Source of the DNA: Heloderma charlesbogerti
Taxonomy: Eukaryota > Chordata > Lepidosauria > Squamata > Helodermatidae
Length of the DNA: 64,000 nucleotides
Direction: 5' to 3'
NCBI GenBank assembly: GCA_026122225.1
Contig: JANEZZ010001959.1
Location: 1,869,501-1,933,500 of the forward strand
This document shows positions 1 through 11,800 of the stretch, piece after piece. A program made the position numbers and the translations under genes. The notes below the pieces were generated by a model, which made no database searches, was not told where the DNA came from, and saw only the letters and a program-made list of their open reading frames with translations. Every line of letters starts with the position of its first letter. Position 1 is the stretch's first letter.

Positions 1-1172
1 CATAAGGGATATGATTTAGGTCATATCTGAATGGTTTAGTGGTTTTCCCTATGTTCTTCATTTAAGCTGAAATTTTGCAACAAGAAGCTCATGATCTGAG
101 CCACAGTCAGCTCCTGGTCTTGTTTTTACTGACTGTATAGAGCTTCTCCATCTTTGGCTGCAAAGGACATAATCAATCTGATTTCGATATTGACCATCTG
201 GTGATGTCCATGTGTAGAGTCGCCTCTTGTGCTGTTGGAAAAGAGTGTTTGCTATGATCAGCGTGTTCTCTTGGCAAAACTCTATTAGCCTTTGTCCTGC
301 TTCATTTTGTACACCAAGGCCATGCCTGCCTGTTATCCCGGTGATTTCTGGACTTCCTACTTTAGCATTCCAATCCCCTATGATGAAGAGGACATCTTTT
401 GTTGGTGTTAGTTCTAGAAGGTGTTGTAGGTCTTCATAGAACCGATCAACCTCAGCTTCTTCGGCCTCAGTGGTTGGGGCATAGACCTGAATTACTGTGA
501 TGTTGAATGGTTTGCCTTGGATTCGTACTGAGATCATTCTATCGTTTTTAAGATTGTACCCCAGTACTGCTTTTCCCACCCTTTTGTTGACTATGAGTGC
601 TACTCCATTTCTTCTAAGGGATTCTTGCCCGCAGTAGTAGATATGATGGTCACCTGAATTAAAGTCGCCCATGCCTGTCCATTTTAGTTTGCTGATTCCC
701 AAGATGTCGATGTTCAATCTTGCCATCTCATGTTTGACCACCTCCAGCTTACCTTGATTCATTGATCTGACATTCCAGGTTCCTAAACAGTATTGTTCTT
801 TACAGCATCGGATTTTCTTTTCACCACCAGACACATCCACAGCTCAGTGTCCTTTCGGGTTTGGCCCAGCCGCTTCACTCCTTCGGGCGCTACTTGGAAA
901 TACCCTCTGCTCTTCCCCAGTAGTATATTGGACACCTTCCGACCTGAGGGGCTCATCTTCCGGCATCATATCTTTTAGCCTTGTGATACGTTCCATGGGG
1001 TTTTCTTGGCAAGAATATTGGAGTGGGTTGCCATTTCCTTCTCCAGTGGACCACATTTTGTCAGAACTCTCTGCCATGACCTGTCCATCTTGGGTGGCCC
1101 TGCACGGCATAGCTTATGGCTTCACTGAGTTACGCAAGCCCCTTCGCCACAACAAGACAGTGATCCATGAAG
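1..1172 (-). mobile_element. BovB (RTE) LINE, copy 1, 5' part with endonuclease region, runs off window
   Basis: This is the 5' half of a BovB/RTE non-LTR retrotransposon read on the minus strand; the 3' half lies off the left edge. Positions 840-58 encode most of an apurinic-type endonuclease domain. Visible family motifs are WNVRSMN near the start, GDWNAKVG in the middle and SDHELL near the end. The expected glutamate of the ISEL motif reads as lysine (ISKL) here. The region 844-1172 is the 5' leader and upstream coding part shared with the other two long copies in the window. The 5' end is placed at 1172 by comparison with the copy at 34651-37831, whose end is fixed by a target duplication. 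The protein frame is broken in places, so activity is unlikely. Confidence 0.9.
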
Positions 1173-2390
1173 TGGACAGAGGCCATAGAAGCCTTAAAAT
1201 TCTGCTTGCCGAAGGAGCTCCTGTATACCTTTTCTTCCTTCCCAAAATATCCAGGGTGCTCTGGAAAATAAGACTAGTTTTGGAGTGCATTGGAGTCTGG
1301 AGTTTTGGAGTGTGTTGTCATTACTATGCTGATGACATGCACCTCTATTTCTCCTTATCTTCATCAGGTAAGGCTGTGGATATGCTAAATCGGTGCCTGG
1401 CTGTAACAATGGGCTGGATGAGGGCTAATAAACTGAAAATCGATCCAGACGAGATGCTATTAGTGGGTGGTTCTTCTAATTGGATGGAGAGTGCTCAACC
1501 TGTTCTGGGTGGGGTTGCACTCATCCTGAAGGAGCAGATTCATAGCTTGGGGCTTCTCCTGGAGCCATCTTCGTCACTTGAGTCTCAGGTGGCCTCAGTG
1601 GCACAGAATGCCTTCTACCAACTCCAGTTGGTGGCCCCAGCTATGCCTCTATCTGGACAGGGATAACCTGGCTTCAGTCATCTATGCTCTGGTAGCCCCC
1701 AAGTTAGATTACTGCAATGCACTTTACATGGAGCTGCCTTTGAAGACTGTTCAGAAGCTGCAGCTCGTGCAAAATGCTGCAGCCAGATTGCTAACAGGGA
1801 CAAAAGGTCTGAACATATAACACTGATTCCGGCCCCCTTGCCCTGGCTGGCTGTATGTTTCCAAGCTCAATTCAAGATGCTGGTTTTGACCTATAAAGCC
1901 TTACACAGCTCGGGACTGCAATAACTAGTGGACAACCTCCCCAAGCATGAACATAGCCGTCGACTACCCTCATCAACTAAGACCTTCCTCTGGGTGCTTC
2001 TTCCAAGGGAGGATTGGAAGGTGGCAACAAGAGAGAGGGCCTGCTCAGTGGTGGGCCCCGCAATTATGAAACGATCTCAACAAGGCCCACCTGGCCCCAA
2101 CATTGTTATCTTTTCAGCACCAGGTTAAGACCTTCCTTTACTCTCAGGCATTTGGCAGCATATGATAAGGTTTTAATCGGGTCTTTGGTTTTTTTTACTG
2201 TTGATTGTTTAAAATTGTTTAGAGATAAATAGACTGACAGATGTGTGTTAGTGTATGTATCGGTGTTTGTGTGGTCTGTTTGTATGTAAACAGTTTTTAT
2301 ACTATGTATAATGTATTTTTAAGGCTTTTAATCTTTGTAAACGCCCAGAGATCTTTGGCTATTGGGCAATGTAGAAATGAAGAAGTGAAA
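1173..2390 (+). mobile_element. CR1/L3-like LINE fragment: RT C-terminal part plus 3' tail
   Basis: The plus strand encodes a decayed Jockey-superfamily reverse transcriptase. It starts at the catalytic YADD box (about 1324-1335) and is followed by conserved LNRCL, GWMRANKLK and KTVQKLQLVQNAAARL blocks (1370-1800), with one frameshift near 1665. The 3' end carries the tail CCCAGAGATCTTTGGC-TATTGGGCAAT (about 2343-2371), which recurs at 13196 and 22790 in this window. The clade (CR1, L3 or L2) cannot be fixed by eye. The first 254 bases are duplicated exactly at 9280-9533. Confidence 0.85.
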
Positions 2391-2399
2391 AAGAATGAC

Positions 2400-3235
2400 T
2401 AGAACACATTGCAGTCATCTTCACAGCCCCCTACAGCCATGAAGGCTGTGGTTCTCTGAGATGCTCCACATGGCAGGGGCAGATCCATGGTTCTTGCTCA
2501 CAATATGAAATGTTCTGTCCCGTGGTTCTATACTAAACCCAGATCCTCTCTGGCATTTAAGAAAGACACCCTCCTGAAACTTGGATACCCAACACAGGTA
2601 ATCCAGACGCTGTTGTCTTCTAAAAAACCATTTACAGTTCACATGCCTGAAAAACATAGAAGGCATTACTAGACAATGCAAGTGCACCAAAAGGTGGTGG
2701 GCATCAAAGAACTGGGCCTGAACCTAGACCTGAAGTCCAACATTTTGCACAGACAGCCCTTGGCTCAGTCTTATCCAAGACAGGACACAGAGTGCTCAAC
2801 TTGCACCTGAAGAGGTCCCTCAGAGGGGTAATGCCTATCTGCTCTCCTACAGTACACAGGTTCCTCTCCTGGAACTTGCAAAAAACATAAGGTTTTGACA
2901 AGGTCTCCATTTGAACTGCTCAGGGTGGCATTCCTCGTTGCAATTGCATCAGCCAAAAGGATATCAGAATAGCGTGCATTTTCCATCACACGTCATGTAT
3001 GCGTGTTCCATAGGGAAGAGTAATCTCTCCTTCATACTGAAAGTAAACACTGCCTTATGCAAGTCTCAAGCACTTACTCTATGCTCGTTCTGCCCTGAGC
3101 CCTCTCACCCCTCTGAGTGGGCTTGATGCAAGCTGGATGTGTGCAGAGCACTCAAGATCTATATTTGTTGTACAAATCTTTCAGGTACACTGAGACCTTA
3201 TTTGTTTCATTTTACCCAAGTTCCCTGGGGGGGAA
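2400..3235 (+). mobile_element. DIRS-type retroelement remnant, tyrosine-recombinase region
   Basis: Translation in shifting plus frames gives blocks that resemble the tyrosine recombinase of DIRS-like elements. They include a WNLQK-type segment near 2870, an 'AFLVAIASAKRISE'-like block near 2925-2970 and a run resembling LRIYI--TKSFR near 3150-3185. Several stops and frameshifts interrupt it. The same kind of domain is seen more clearly at 16570-17030 and 60700-61085. The exact limits and the family (DIRS1 or Ngaro) are uncertain. Confidence 0.55.
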
Positions 3236-3262
3236 GACTTCTAGCTCTACTTTAGCTTGATA

Positions 3263-3414
3263 GCTTAAGGCAGCCTTACCCAACCTGGTCTCCTCCAGAT
3301 GTTTTGGACTTCAACTTCCATCAGTGTCAGGCAGTATGGCCAATAGTCAGGAAGGCTGGAGGTTGTATTCCAAAATATCTGGAGGGCACCAGGTTGGAGA
3401 AGGTTGGCTTAAGG
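3263..3414. mobile_element. Palindromic hAT MITE with perfect 8-bp target duplication
   Basis: The element at 3271-3406 has long inverted arms: the left arm CCCAACCTGGT...CTCCAGATGTTTTGGA matches the reverse complement of the right arm. It is flanked by the identical 8-mers GCTTAAGG at 3263-3270 and 3407-3414. An 8-bp duplication is the hAT hallmark. A second, older copy interrupts a SINE at 31173-31296. Confidence 0.85.
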
Positions 3415-4318
3415 CATATATTGCCACATCATACGAGGCCCAACACTTGCCTAAACTTTACATCAAAGCTCACTTACCTGTGGACCCAGCCAGATCCACA
3501 GACCTTTCCACTAATACACCCCTTAGAGAAATATGTAGGGCTATCACATGGACCACATGTAACATCTTCATTTAATCCTACATATCAGACACTGTTGCCT
3601 CTGTGGAGGTAGTCTTTGGAAGAAGAATACTACAGCATATGCCTCATAATTTCAGCCACTGTTATCCTTTGTAGACATTAGGTTAGCTTGTGCATATCAC
3701 ATTGTTTGATGCTTGTTCACACTAAACAGAAAAGAATATTGGACACTTACTGTGGAGGTTCCTTGTGTTTGGTGACAGAGGCATCCAAACCATGCCATAA
3801 TGAGTAGTGGTTGACTCACATATGGCATTGTTGGGAGCACAGATATGCTGGTGCTCTCTCCTCTGTACCTTAGGTTCTGCTAGGCCCAATCAGGAAGGAG
3901 TTTTCTCTCTTTCTCTTATAGATTTTTCAGGTTGTATTCTGTCTCATGCTTAACCACAAGATGGAACTGGGCAGTCTAGCAGTACCATGGCTAGCGATGA
4001 AAAATTAAGGTCATATAATCTAAGCCTTTCTAACCAATAGGGGAAATTTAACCCATTGTTGGATGCCTCTGTCACACCAAACTAGAAAGAACCTTCACAG
4101 TAAATTTTGAATGTTCTGTCCTCAGACTTGTGCTGGCAAGACATACAATTTCTGTATGAAAACTGGAGGCACCCAAAAAGGCTCATGTCCAGAGAATGAG
4201 AAGCAAAACAGATTGTACTTTCTCAGGAAAGCCCACTGTTTGTTTCTTTTGTGAGCATACCTTCTGATTAGGAGGTAAGCCCAAAACAATGAGCTGTGTA
4301 GAGATCTACAGTATCTTC
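3415..4318. other. SMC4 intron sequence without recognised feature
   Basis: This is intronic sequence upstream of the first SMC4 exon in the window. I see no coding exon, RNA gene or recognisable transposon ends in it. Confidence 0.5.
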
Positions 4319-4646
4319 CTGTACGGCAGGGATGTTGAACTTATTTTAGCCCAAAGACTGAATTCCATTTCAGAGAAACTCCCAGGGGCTGCATTCCAAT
4401 GGTAGGTGGAGACGAAGGCAAAACTGGGTGGGGCTAAAATACCAAAAATGCCAGCATATTTGAGCTTCAAGCTCTTATTGCCAATAACTAAGCTTTAGGA
4501 GAGGCATTTCAACTTTTTATAATGGAGGAAAAAAGCATGCAAAAGCCAGGAAACCACCAAATGGTCGGCAGGGATGGGGCCATCTGGGCAACCCAGAGGG
4601 CTGGATTTGACCCACGGACCTTAGGTTCTGTACTCCTGCTCTATGG
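4319..4646. mobile_element. Non-autonomous hAT element with 8-bp target duplication
   Basis: The element at 4327-4638 begins CAGGGATGTTGAACTTA and ends AGGTTCTGTACTCCTG, so its termini are short imperfect inverted repeats starting with CAGG. It is flanked by CTGTACGG (4319-4326) and CTCTATGG (4639-4646), which match at 6 of 8 positions. No transposase reading frame is present, so it would depend on an enzyme supplied from elsewhere. Confidence 0.7.
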
Positions 4647-5697
4647 ATAGGTGCTTTGGATGGAAACAGGCTTTTAATTAATTTCTTGTGGTATGCAGTT
4701 TGGGAATTACCCATTAAAGACCTTTATGGGGTTCATATCCATAATTGTGTTGAGTAACCGACATTCCCAATTTGTGTTATTATTTCATTTACTTCCCTCT
4801 TCCTCACACCCCCTGGGAATGTTCAGGGGCTTTAAAAACGATGCTACAGTATGAACTATCAGCTCCTCAAGCTCCTAGCACTGATTAGAAACCTACATAT
4901 CGAATATACAGTTAAACTATTTTACCTTCATGTATATCTTCATGGTAGTCTCCTGTACTGATAAAGCAAAAAGTTCTTTATTCTGTTACTTGGTTCTCCT
5001 TCATTTCTGAATATCTCTTTTTTTCCCATGGTGGGAGACAGGGGTCCACAAATTAGGTCTGGGTTCAGTAGCCAAAAATTATTTATATTAGACAGCAAGA
5101 ATATAGTAAAAGTGCTTCTGAATATGGTAGAAGTGTCCCCCCTTCAGTCCACCAGGAAGGTGAAAGGGAAGAAACCCTAGCAGTTGCCATTTTGAACTAA
5201 GGAACACAGACTCCCAAAAATCTATTACTGCTTTTTCTAGCAGCCTGATTTAGCTGCTGAAATTCAGTAATCCATTCACAAAATATTCAAATTCCTAACC
5301 TTAGTTCTTCAAAAATTGGATTATTTGATCTATTGCTGCTACTGATATTTTAACTATATTCTTCAAGAGTGTCATATTTCCTTAAAACACTATATTTTAG
5401 ATTGGTATTCTCTCTAGTTTCCAAAGTTTCTAGTTTCTTTTGCTCCTACATCATAGATAGATAGATATGCGCGCGCATGTTGCTACCTCAGACCTCTCTG
5501 ACAATACATTTTCTCCTTATGTTTCTCACCTTCCACTTGTTTTGGCCATTTCAGACATACATGCTTTTCATATCTCATTCACTAAGTTATTGTTTTTAAT
5601 CTAGAAAATGTAAAACCCTAAACTTCATTGGTTTCTTGATATGCATGTTATGTGTGTGATGTCAGCATTTTAACATTTTATAATCTTGTTTTTGCAG
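4647..5697. other. SMC4 intron sequence; only a short microsatellite seen
   Basis: This is AT-rich intron up to the acceptor TTTTTGCAG at 5689-5697. The only structure I noticed is the simple repeat at 5453-5477. Confidence 0.5.
5453..5477. repeat. Short ATAG microsatellite joined to an alternating GC tract
   Basis: Four ATAG units are followed directly by the alternating purine-pyrimidine run TGCGCGCGCA. Confidence 0.8.
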
Positions 5698-5850
5698 GTA
5701 AATGAAATGGAATCCCAACTGCAAAAGAATTCCCGAAAGGCAATGCAATGTCAGGAACAGAAAGTGCAGCTTGAGGAGATGATAGCAAAATTACGCCAGA
5801 GTGTTAGAGAAATGAGGAACACATTAGAAAAGTACAGTGCAAGTATTCAG
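5698..5850 (+). CDS. SMC4: SMC4 exon (first in window), coiled-coil arm
   Basis: The acceptor is TTTTTGCAG before 5698 and the donor is GTAATC at 5851. The exon is 51 codons in phase 0, beginning VNEMESQLQ and ending EKYSASIQ. The heptad-like, Glu/Lys/Gln-rich composition fits the returning SMC coiled coil. Confidence 0.95.
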
Positions 5851-8800
5851 GTAATCATCCTCTTCAGCTGAGTATGGTCATTCTTATGTAGACAAAATCT
5901 TAGCACCCAGGCACAAGAGGGAGATATCAGCAGATGCAGGGACCTCAAAATGTGCAGAAATACGGACAGAATATATAGGGAGAAAACCTCCCAAACAGCC
6001 CAATAAAGACTGTGTACTCAGTGGCAATGAAATGCTGGCTGACGGGGGGGAGGGAGGGATTCAGTGGTTGGAATTTTGAACAGAAGCACTCAGCAATGAA
6101 ATTTGTTGTTCAGTCATTCAGTTGTGTCCGACTCTTCGTGACCCCATGGTCCATAGCACGCCAGGCCTTCCTGTCCTCCGCTCTCTCCCGGAGCATGCTC
6201 AAGTCCATATTCATTGCATCAGTGATGCTGTCTAGCCATCCCATCCTCTGCTGTCCCCTTCTCCTTTTGCCTTCAGTCTTTCCCAGCATCAGGGTCTTTT
6301 CCAGAGAGTTTTCTCTTTGCATTAGGTGGCCAAAATATTTGAGCTTCAGCTTCAGTATCTGTCCTTCCAATGAGCAGGCAGGGTTGATTTCCTTTAGGAT
6401 TGACTGATGACCACCTTGCAGTCCAGGGGACTCGTAAGAGTCTTCTCCAGCACCACAGTTCGAAAGCATCGATTGTTCGGTGCTCAGCCTTCCTTATAGT
6501 CCAGCTTTCACAGCCATACATCACTACTGGGAAAATCATAGCTTTGATTAGACGGACTTTTGTCGGCAAGGTGATGTCTCTGCTTCTTTCTAAGCTGTCT
6601 AGGTTTGCCATAGCTTTCCTCCCAAGGAGCCAGCGTCTTTTAATTTCATGGCTACAGTCACCGTCTGCGGTGATCTTGGAGCCCAAGAAAATAAAATCCG
6701 TCACTGCTTCCATTTCTTCCCCTTCCATATGCCAGGAAGTGATGGGGCCAGATGCCATGATCTTCGTTTTTTTAATGTTCAGTTTCAAACCAGCTTTTGC
6801 ACTCTCCTCTTTCACCCTCAGCAAGAGGCTCTTGAGATCCTCTTCGCTTTCTGCCATTAGGGTGGTATCGTCTGCATATCGGAGGTTGTTGATAATTCTC
6901 CCGGCAATCTTAATTCCGACCTGTGTTTCATCCAACCCGGCGTTTCTCATGATGTACTCTGCATGTAAGTTAAATAAGCAGGGCGACAATATGCAGCCTT
7001 TTCGTACTCCTTTCCCAATTTGGTTGTTCCATGTCTGGTTCTTACTGTTGCTTCTTGACCCTCTTACAGGTTTCTCAGGAGACAGGTAAGGTGGTCTGGT
7101 TCTCCCATCTCTTTCAGAATTTGCCACACTTTGTTGTGATCCACACAATCGAAGGCTTTAGTATAGTCAATGAAGCAGAAATAGATGCTTTTCTGGAATT
7201 CTCTTGCTTTCTCCATGATCCAGCGAAAGTTAGCGATTTGATCTCTAGTTCCTCTGCCTCTTTGAAACCCAGCTTGTACTTCCGGTAGTTCTTGGTTCAC
7301 ATACTGCTGAAGCCTAGCTTGTAGGATTTTGAGCATAACTTTGCTGGCATGTGAAATGAGCGCAATTGTACGGTAGTTTGAACACTCTTTGACGTTGCCC
7401 TTCTTTGGAATTGGAATGTAAACTGACCTTTTCCAGTCTTGTGGCCACTGTTGAGTGTTCCAAATTCGTTGGCATATGGAGTGCAGCACTTTAACAGCAT
7501 CATCTTTTAGGATTTTAAATAGCTCAGCTGGGATACTGTCATCTCCGCTAGCTTTGTTGTTAGTAATGCTTCCTAAGGCCCACTTGACTTCACTCTCGAG
7601 GATGTCCGGCTCAAGTTCAGTGACCGCACTATCATGGCTATCAGGGACATTCAGATCTTTCCTGTATAGTTCTTCTGTGTATTCTTTCCACCTCTTCTTA
7701 ATCTCATCTGCTTCTGTTAGGTCCCTGCCTTCTTGGTCCTTTATCATGCCCGTCTTTGCACAAAACGTTCCCTTGAGATCTCCGATTTTCTTGAAGAGAT
7801 CTCTAGTCTTTCCCATTCAATTGTTTTCCTCGATTTCTTTGCATTGTTCATTTAAGAAGGCCTTCTTGTCTCTCCTTGCTATTGTCTGGAACTCTGCATT
7901 CAGTTGGATATATCTTCCCCTTTCTCCCTTGCTTTTCGCTTCCCTTCTTTCCTCAGCTACTTGTAAAGCCTCATCAGACAGCCACTTGGCTTTCTTGAAT
8001 TTCTTTTTCTTTGGGATGGATTGAGTTGCTGCCTCCTGAACAGTTTTACGGACCTCCGTCCATAGTTCCTCAGGCACTCTGTCTATCAGGTCTAATCCCT
8101 TAAATCTATTCGGCACCTCCACTGTATATTCATAAGGGATATGATTTAAGTCATACCTGAATGGTTTAGTGGTTTTCCCTATGTTCTTCAATTTAAGGCG
8201 CAATTTTGCAACAAACAGCTCATGATCTGAGCCACAGTCAGCTCCAGGTCTTGTTTTGACTGACTGTATAGAGCTTCTCCATCTTTGGCTGCAAAGGACA
8301 TAATCAATCTGATTTCGATATTGACCATCTGGTGATGTCCATGTGTAGAGTCGCCTCTTGTGCTGTTGGAAAAGAGTGTTTGCTATGATCAGCGTGTTCT
8401 CTTGGCAAAACTCTATTAGCCTTTGTCCTGCTTCATTTTGTACACCAAGGCCATGCTTGCCTGTTATCCCGGTGATTTCTTGACTTCCTACTTTGGCATT
8501 CCAATCCCCTATGATGAAGAGGACATCTTTTTTTGGTGTTAGTTCTAGAAGGTGTTGTAGGTCTTCATAGAACCGATCAACCTCAGCTTCTTCGGCCTCG
8601 GTGGTTGGGGCATAGACTTGAATTACTGTGATGTTGAATGGTTTGCCTTGGATTCGTACTGAGATCATTCTATCGTTTTTGAGATTGTACCCCAGCACTG
8701 CTTTTCCCACCCTTTTATTGACTAGGAGTGCTACTCCATTTCTTCTAAGGGATTCTTGCCCACAGTAGTAGATATAATGGTCACCTGAATTAAATTCGCC

Positions 8801-11800
8801 CATGCCTGTCCATTTTAGTTCGCTGATTCCCAAGATGTCGATGTTCAATCGTGCCATCTCATGTTTGACCACCTCCAGCTTACCTTGATTCATTGATCTT
8901 ACATTCATTGATCTTACATTCCAGATTCCTAAACAATATTGTTCTTTACAGCATCGGATTTTCTTTTCACCACCAGACACATCCACGGCTGAATGTCCTT
9001 TCAGCTTTGGCCCAGCCGCTTCCCCAGTAGTATATTGGACACCTTCCGACCTGAGGGGCTCATCTTCCGGCGTCATCTCTTTTAGCCTTGTGATATGTTC
9101 CATGGGGTTTTCTTGGCAAGAATATTGGAGTGGGTTGCCATTTCCTTCTCCAGTGGACCACATTTTGTCAGAACTCTCTGCCATGACCTGTCCGTCTTGG
9201 GTGGCCCTGCACGGCATAGCTTATGGCTTCACTGAGTTACGCAAGCCCCTTCGCCACAACAAGACAGTGATCCATGAAGTGGACAGAGGCCATAGAAGCC
9301 TTAAAATTCTGCTTGCCGAAGGAGCTCCTGTATACCTTTTCTTCCTTCCCAAAATATCCAGGGTGCTCTGGAAAATAAGACTAGTTTTGGAGTGCATTGG
9401 AGTCTGGAGTTTTGGAGTGTGTTGTCATTACTATGCTGATGACATGCACCTCTATTTCTCCTTATCTTCATCAGGTAAGGCTGTGGATATGCTAAATCGG
9501 TGCCTGGCTGTAACAATGGGCTGGATGAGGGCTCTGGGGTTGCTACCAAGCAGTAGCACCCAATCAGTCCCTCTGTCTTGCCCCTTCTGTTGGGAAGGTG
9601 TGTGTGTGTTGCTTCTTGAAAGCACTTTGGTCACCTTCAGGCCTTGGCACCCAACCAACCACTCTCCCCACCTGCCTTTCGCTGTACTGACTTGGAAAGT
9701 TTCCTCTTCAAAGAATGAGCATTGAAGGTGCGGGGTGGGTTTTAACTTCTTGTTTCCTTGATTGTAATTCTGAAAAATGCAAAACATTTTTAAAATTCCT
9801 GTGTTGTGTGTAGGGAACAATAAAATTAACATTTCTGAACAGGCATATGCTTTATGAATTACTGCTGGGGTCAACATGCCACCCTGTGAGCGGGTGGAAA
9901 GTGCTTCTGGATAGATATGGGTGATTATTTCCTTCTGATAACAGCACTTTTCACATCATGGAGTGTTGCTCAGTAGGACAGGGGGCTTTTGAGAGGGCTG
10001 CTGCTGGAAGGAGGGAACTTGTATGAATTTCACACTGCTCTTGTGCTTTGGTTCCAGCTCCCAGTTTCTTTTTCAGGATGGCAATTGGGCTAAACAACTC
10101 TGATTTTGTATAGACAACTAACAAGCCTGTTTATATTCTTTAGAGCTTATCAGAGCAAGAAGCTCACTTAAAAGTCCAGGTCAAAGAACTTGAAGCAAAT
10201 GTCATTGTTTCTGCTCCAGATAAGATCAAGCAAAAAGAAATGGAGAAAAAATGTAATACTTTACAAGGAGGTAGGTAGACTTTACAGTGAAATATAATTG
10301 GGGATGAACTCACAATTAATGTATATAAGCCCACAAATAACAAAATGCAGAAGTAGTTCGCTCCATTTTCAGATTACAGCAATAAAGGCCAGCCTCACTA
10401 CCGTGAATCAGGGTTGTGACTGTTTCCATTCCTTTACTTTTCTTGATCTTTGTCTTCCAGAAGGTTCTAGGGATCTAGAATGTGGTGTATTGGGCACATT
10501 CAGTTTATGGTTTTCCTTTAAAAAATATAAAATGGCAAAGCATGCGTGTTCCTTCATTGAACCTGGCATTCTACAGTTTGCCACTGTCCATTATCTCACA
10601 CCTATTCTTATTGTAGCCTCGTGCAGGAAATATTCTTATGACTGCACAGAAGCGAACTGTGCTGCTTAAAAAAAATCCTCCTAGTTATGTGCTTGCATTT
10701 CAAATTAATGTGCTTTAACTTTTTTTAAAAAAATATCTCAACGAGTTTCCATTGTTTTATTAATTTCTAAGTTTTCCGATGATGTCCAAGTTGCAGTTCT
10801 TAAAAGGGAGACCTAATTTATGAACAATGAAAGATTTGCCATCTGACCAAGGATGCGTCCATCAGGGTGATTTAGGTTTACATTCTTTTTTGCCTTTAAA
10901 AAAAAAAAAAAGTCATGTAAATACATAACTAGTTAGGAAAATGTGAGCCTTCATGGTATTTTTGTTGTCAAAAAGGCTTCTTTTAAAAACCTTACTGTAT
11001 CTTTTAATATTTCTTTTGAGAATTCAGGTATTTCTCTTGAAGTCTGTCATGATGCATGATTACAAGAGGAAGGAAAAGTGAAGTGTGCACAGTGTTCATA
11101 TTCTTGATAAATCCATGCTGAACTATTTGTTTATGTACATGTCATCTAGGTGTTGTACAAACTGATTAAAACACAACACTATAGTAACAAAATCCAGCAA
11201 TAGATCTTAACAATTCAACCCAACAGATAAAAATATACAAATACACAAATCAATATGAATTACACAAGCTAAAACCAACCAACCAACCCAGGAACTAAAT
11301 CTACCATCAATGTCATGGGGAGTATAAGGTCTTAAAACAACTACATTAGAATTGTTAATGCCCAGGCTAATTGGAGGGACAGCCTTTGGTTTCAAAATCT
11401 GGTTACCTCTCTCCTTCAATAAGTTTTTCTAAGAGCCTGTTTCTGTAGAGATCTGATGGGAGAGATTCAGTAATTTCTTCTTTGTAGTCTCTGTATCACA
11501 CATAAGGGTTCTGTGTCTACACAGGACATTGTTTGGGGCATTCTGGAGCTGAAAAGGTTGAAGGCCCCACCCTGCCTTCTATGTGGATCTTTAGGGTGTA
11601 GCTCCCACCTTCCCACTCAGTTCCTTTTTGATGGCCAGAGCAGACACATCATTTAGAAGCATTCTTTGACTCTCAGGTTTCTGAGTGTATTGAGCTCTTA
11701 TTTTTACTCTGTCTTTCTTCATTCCCATCGTCTTGAGGAAGATCACCACAGCGGGTGTCCACATTGGGGGTGCCACTACTCCACCCCACAAGAACTTAGG

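Noticed and set aside
6022..6102. The repeated GCAATGAAAT 10-mer as a BovB target duplication
   Set aside because: Both copies lie on the same side of BovB copy 2, so they cannot bracket the insertion.
6273..7816. A functional reverse-transcriptase gene
   Set aside because: It is part of BovB copy 2, interrupted by a stop and a frameshift, so it is annotated as a mobile element instead of a gene.
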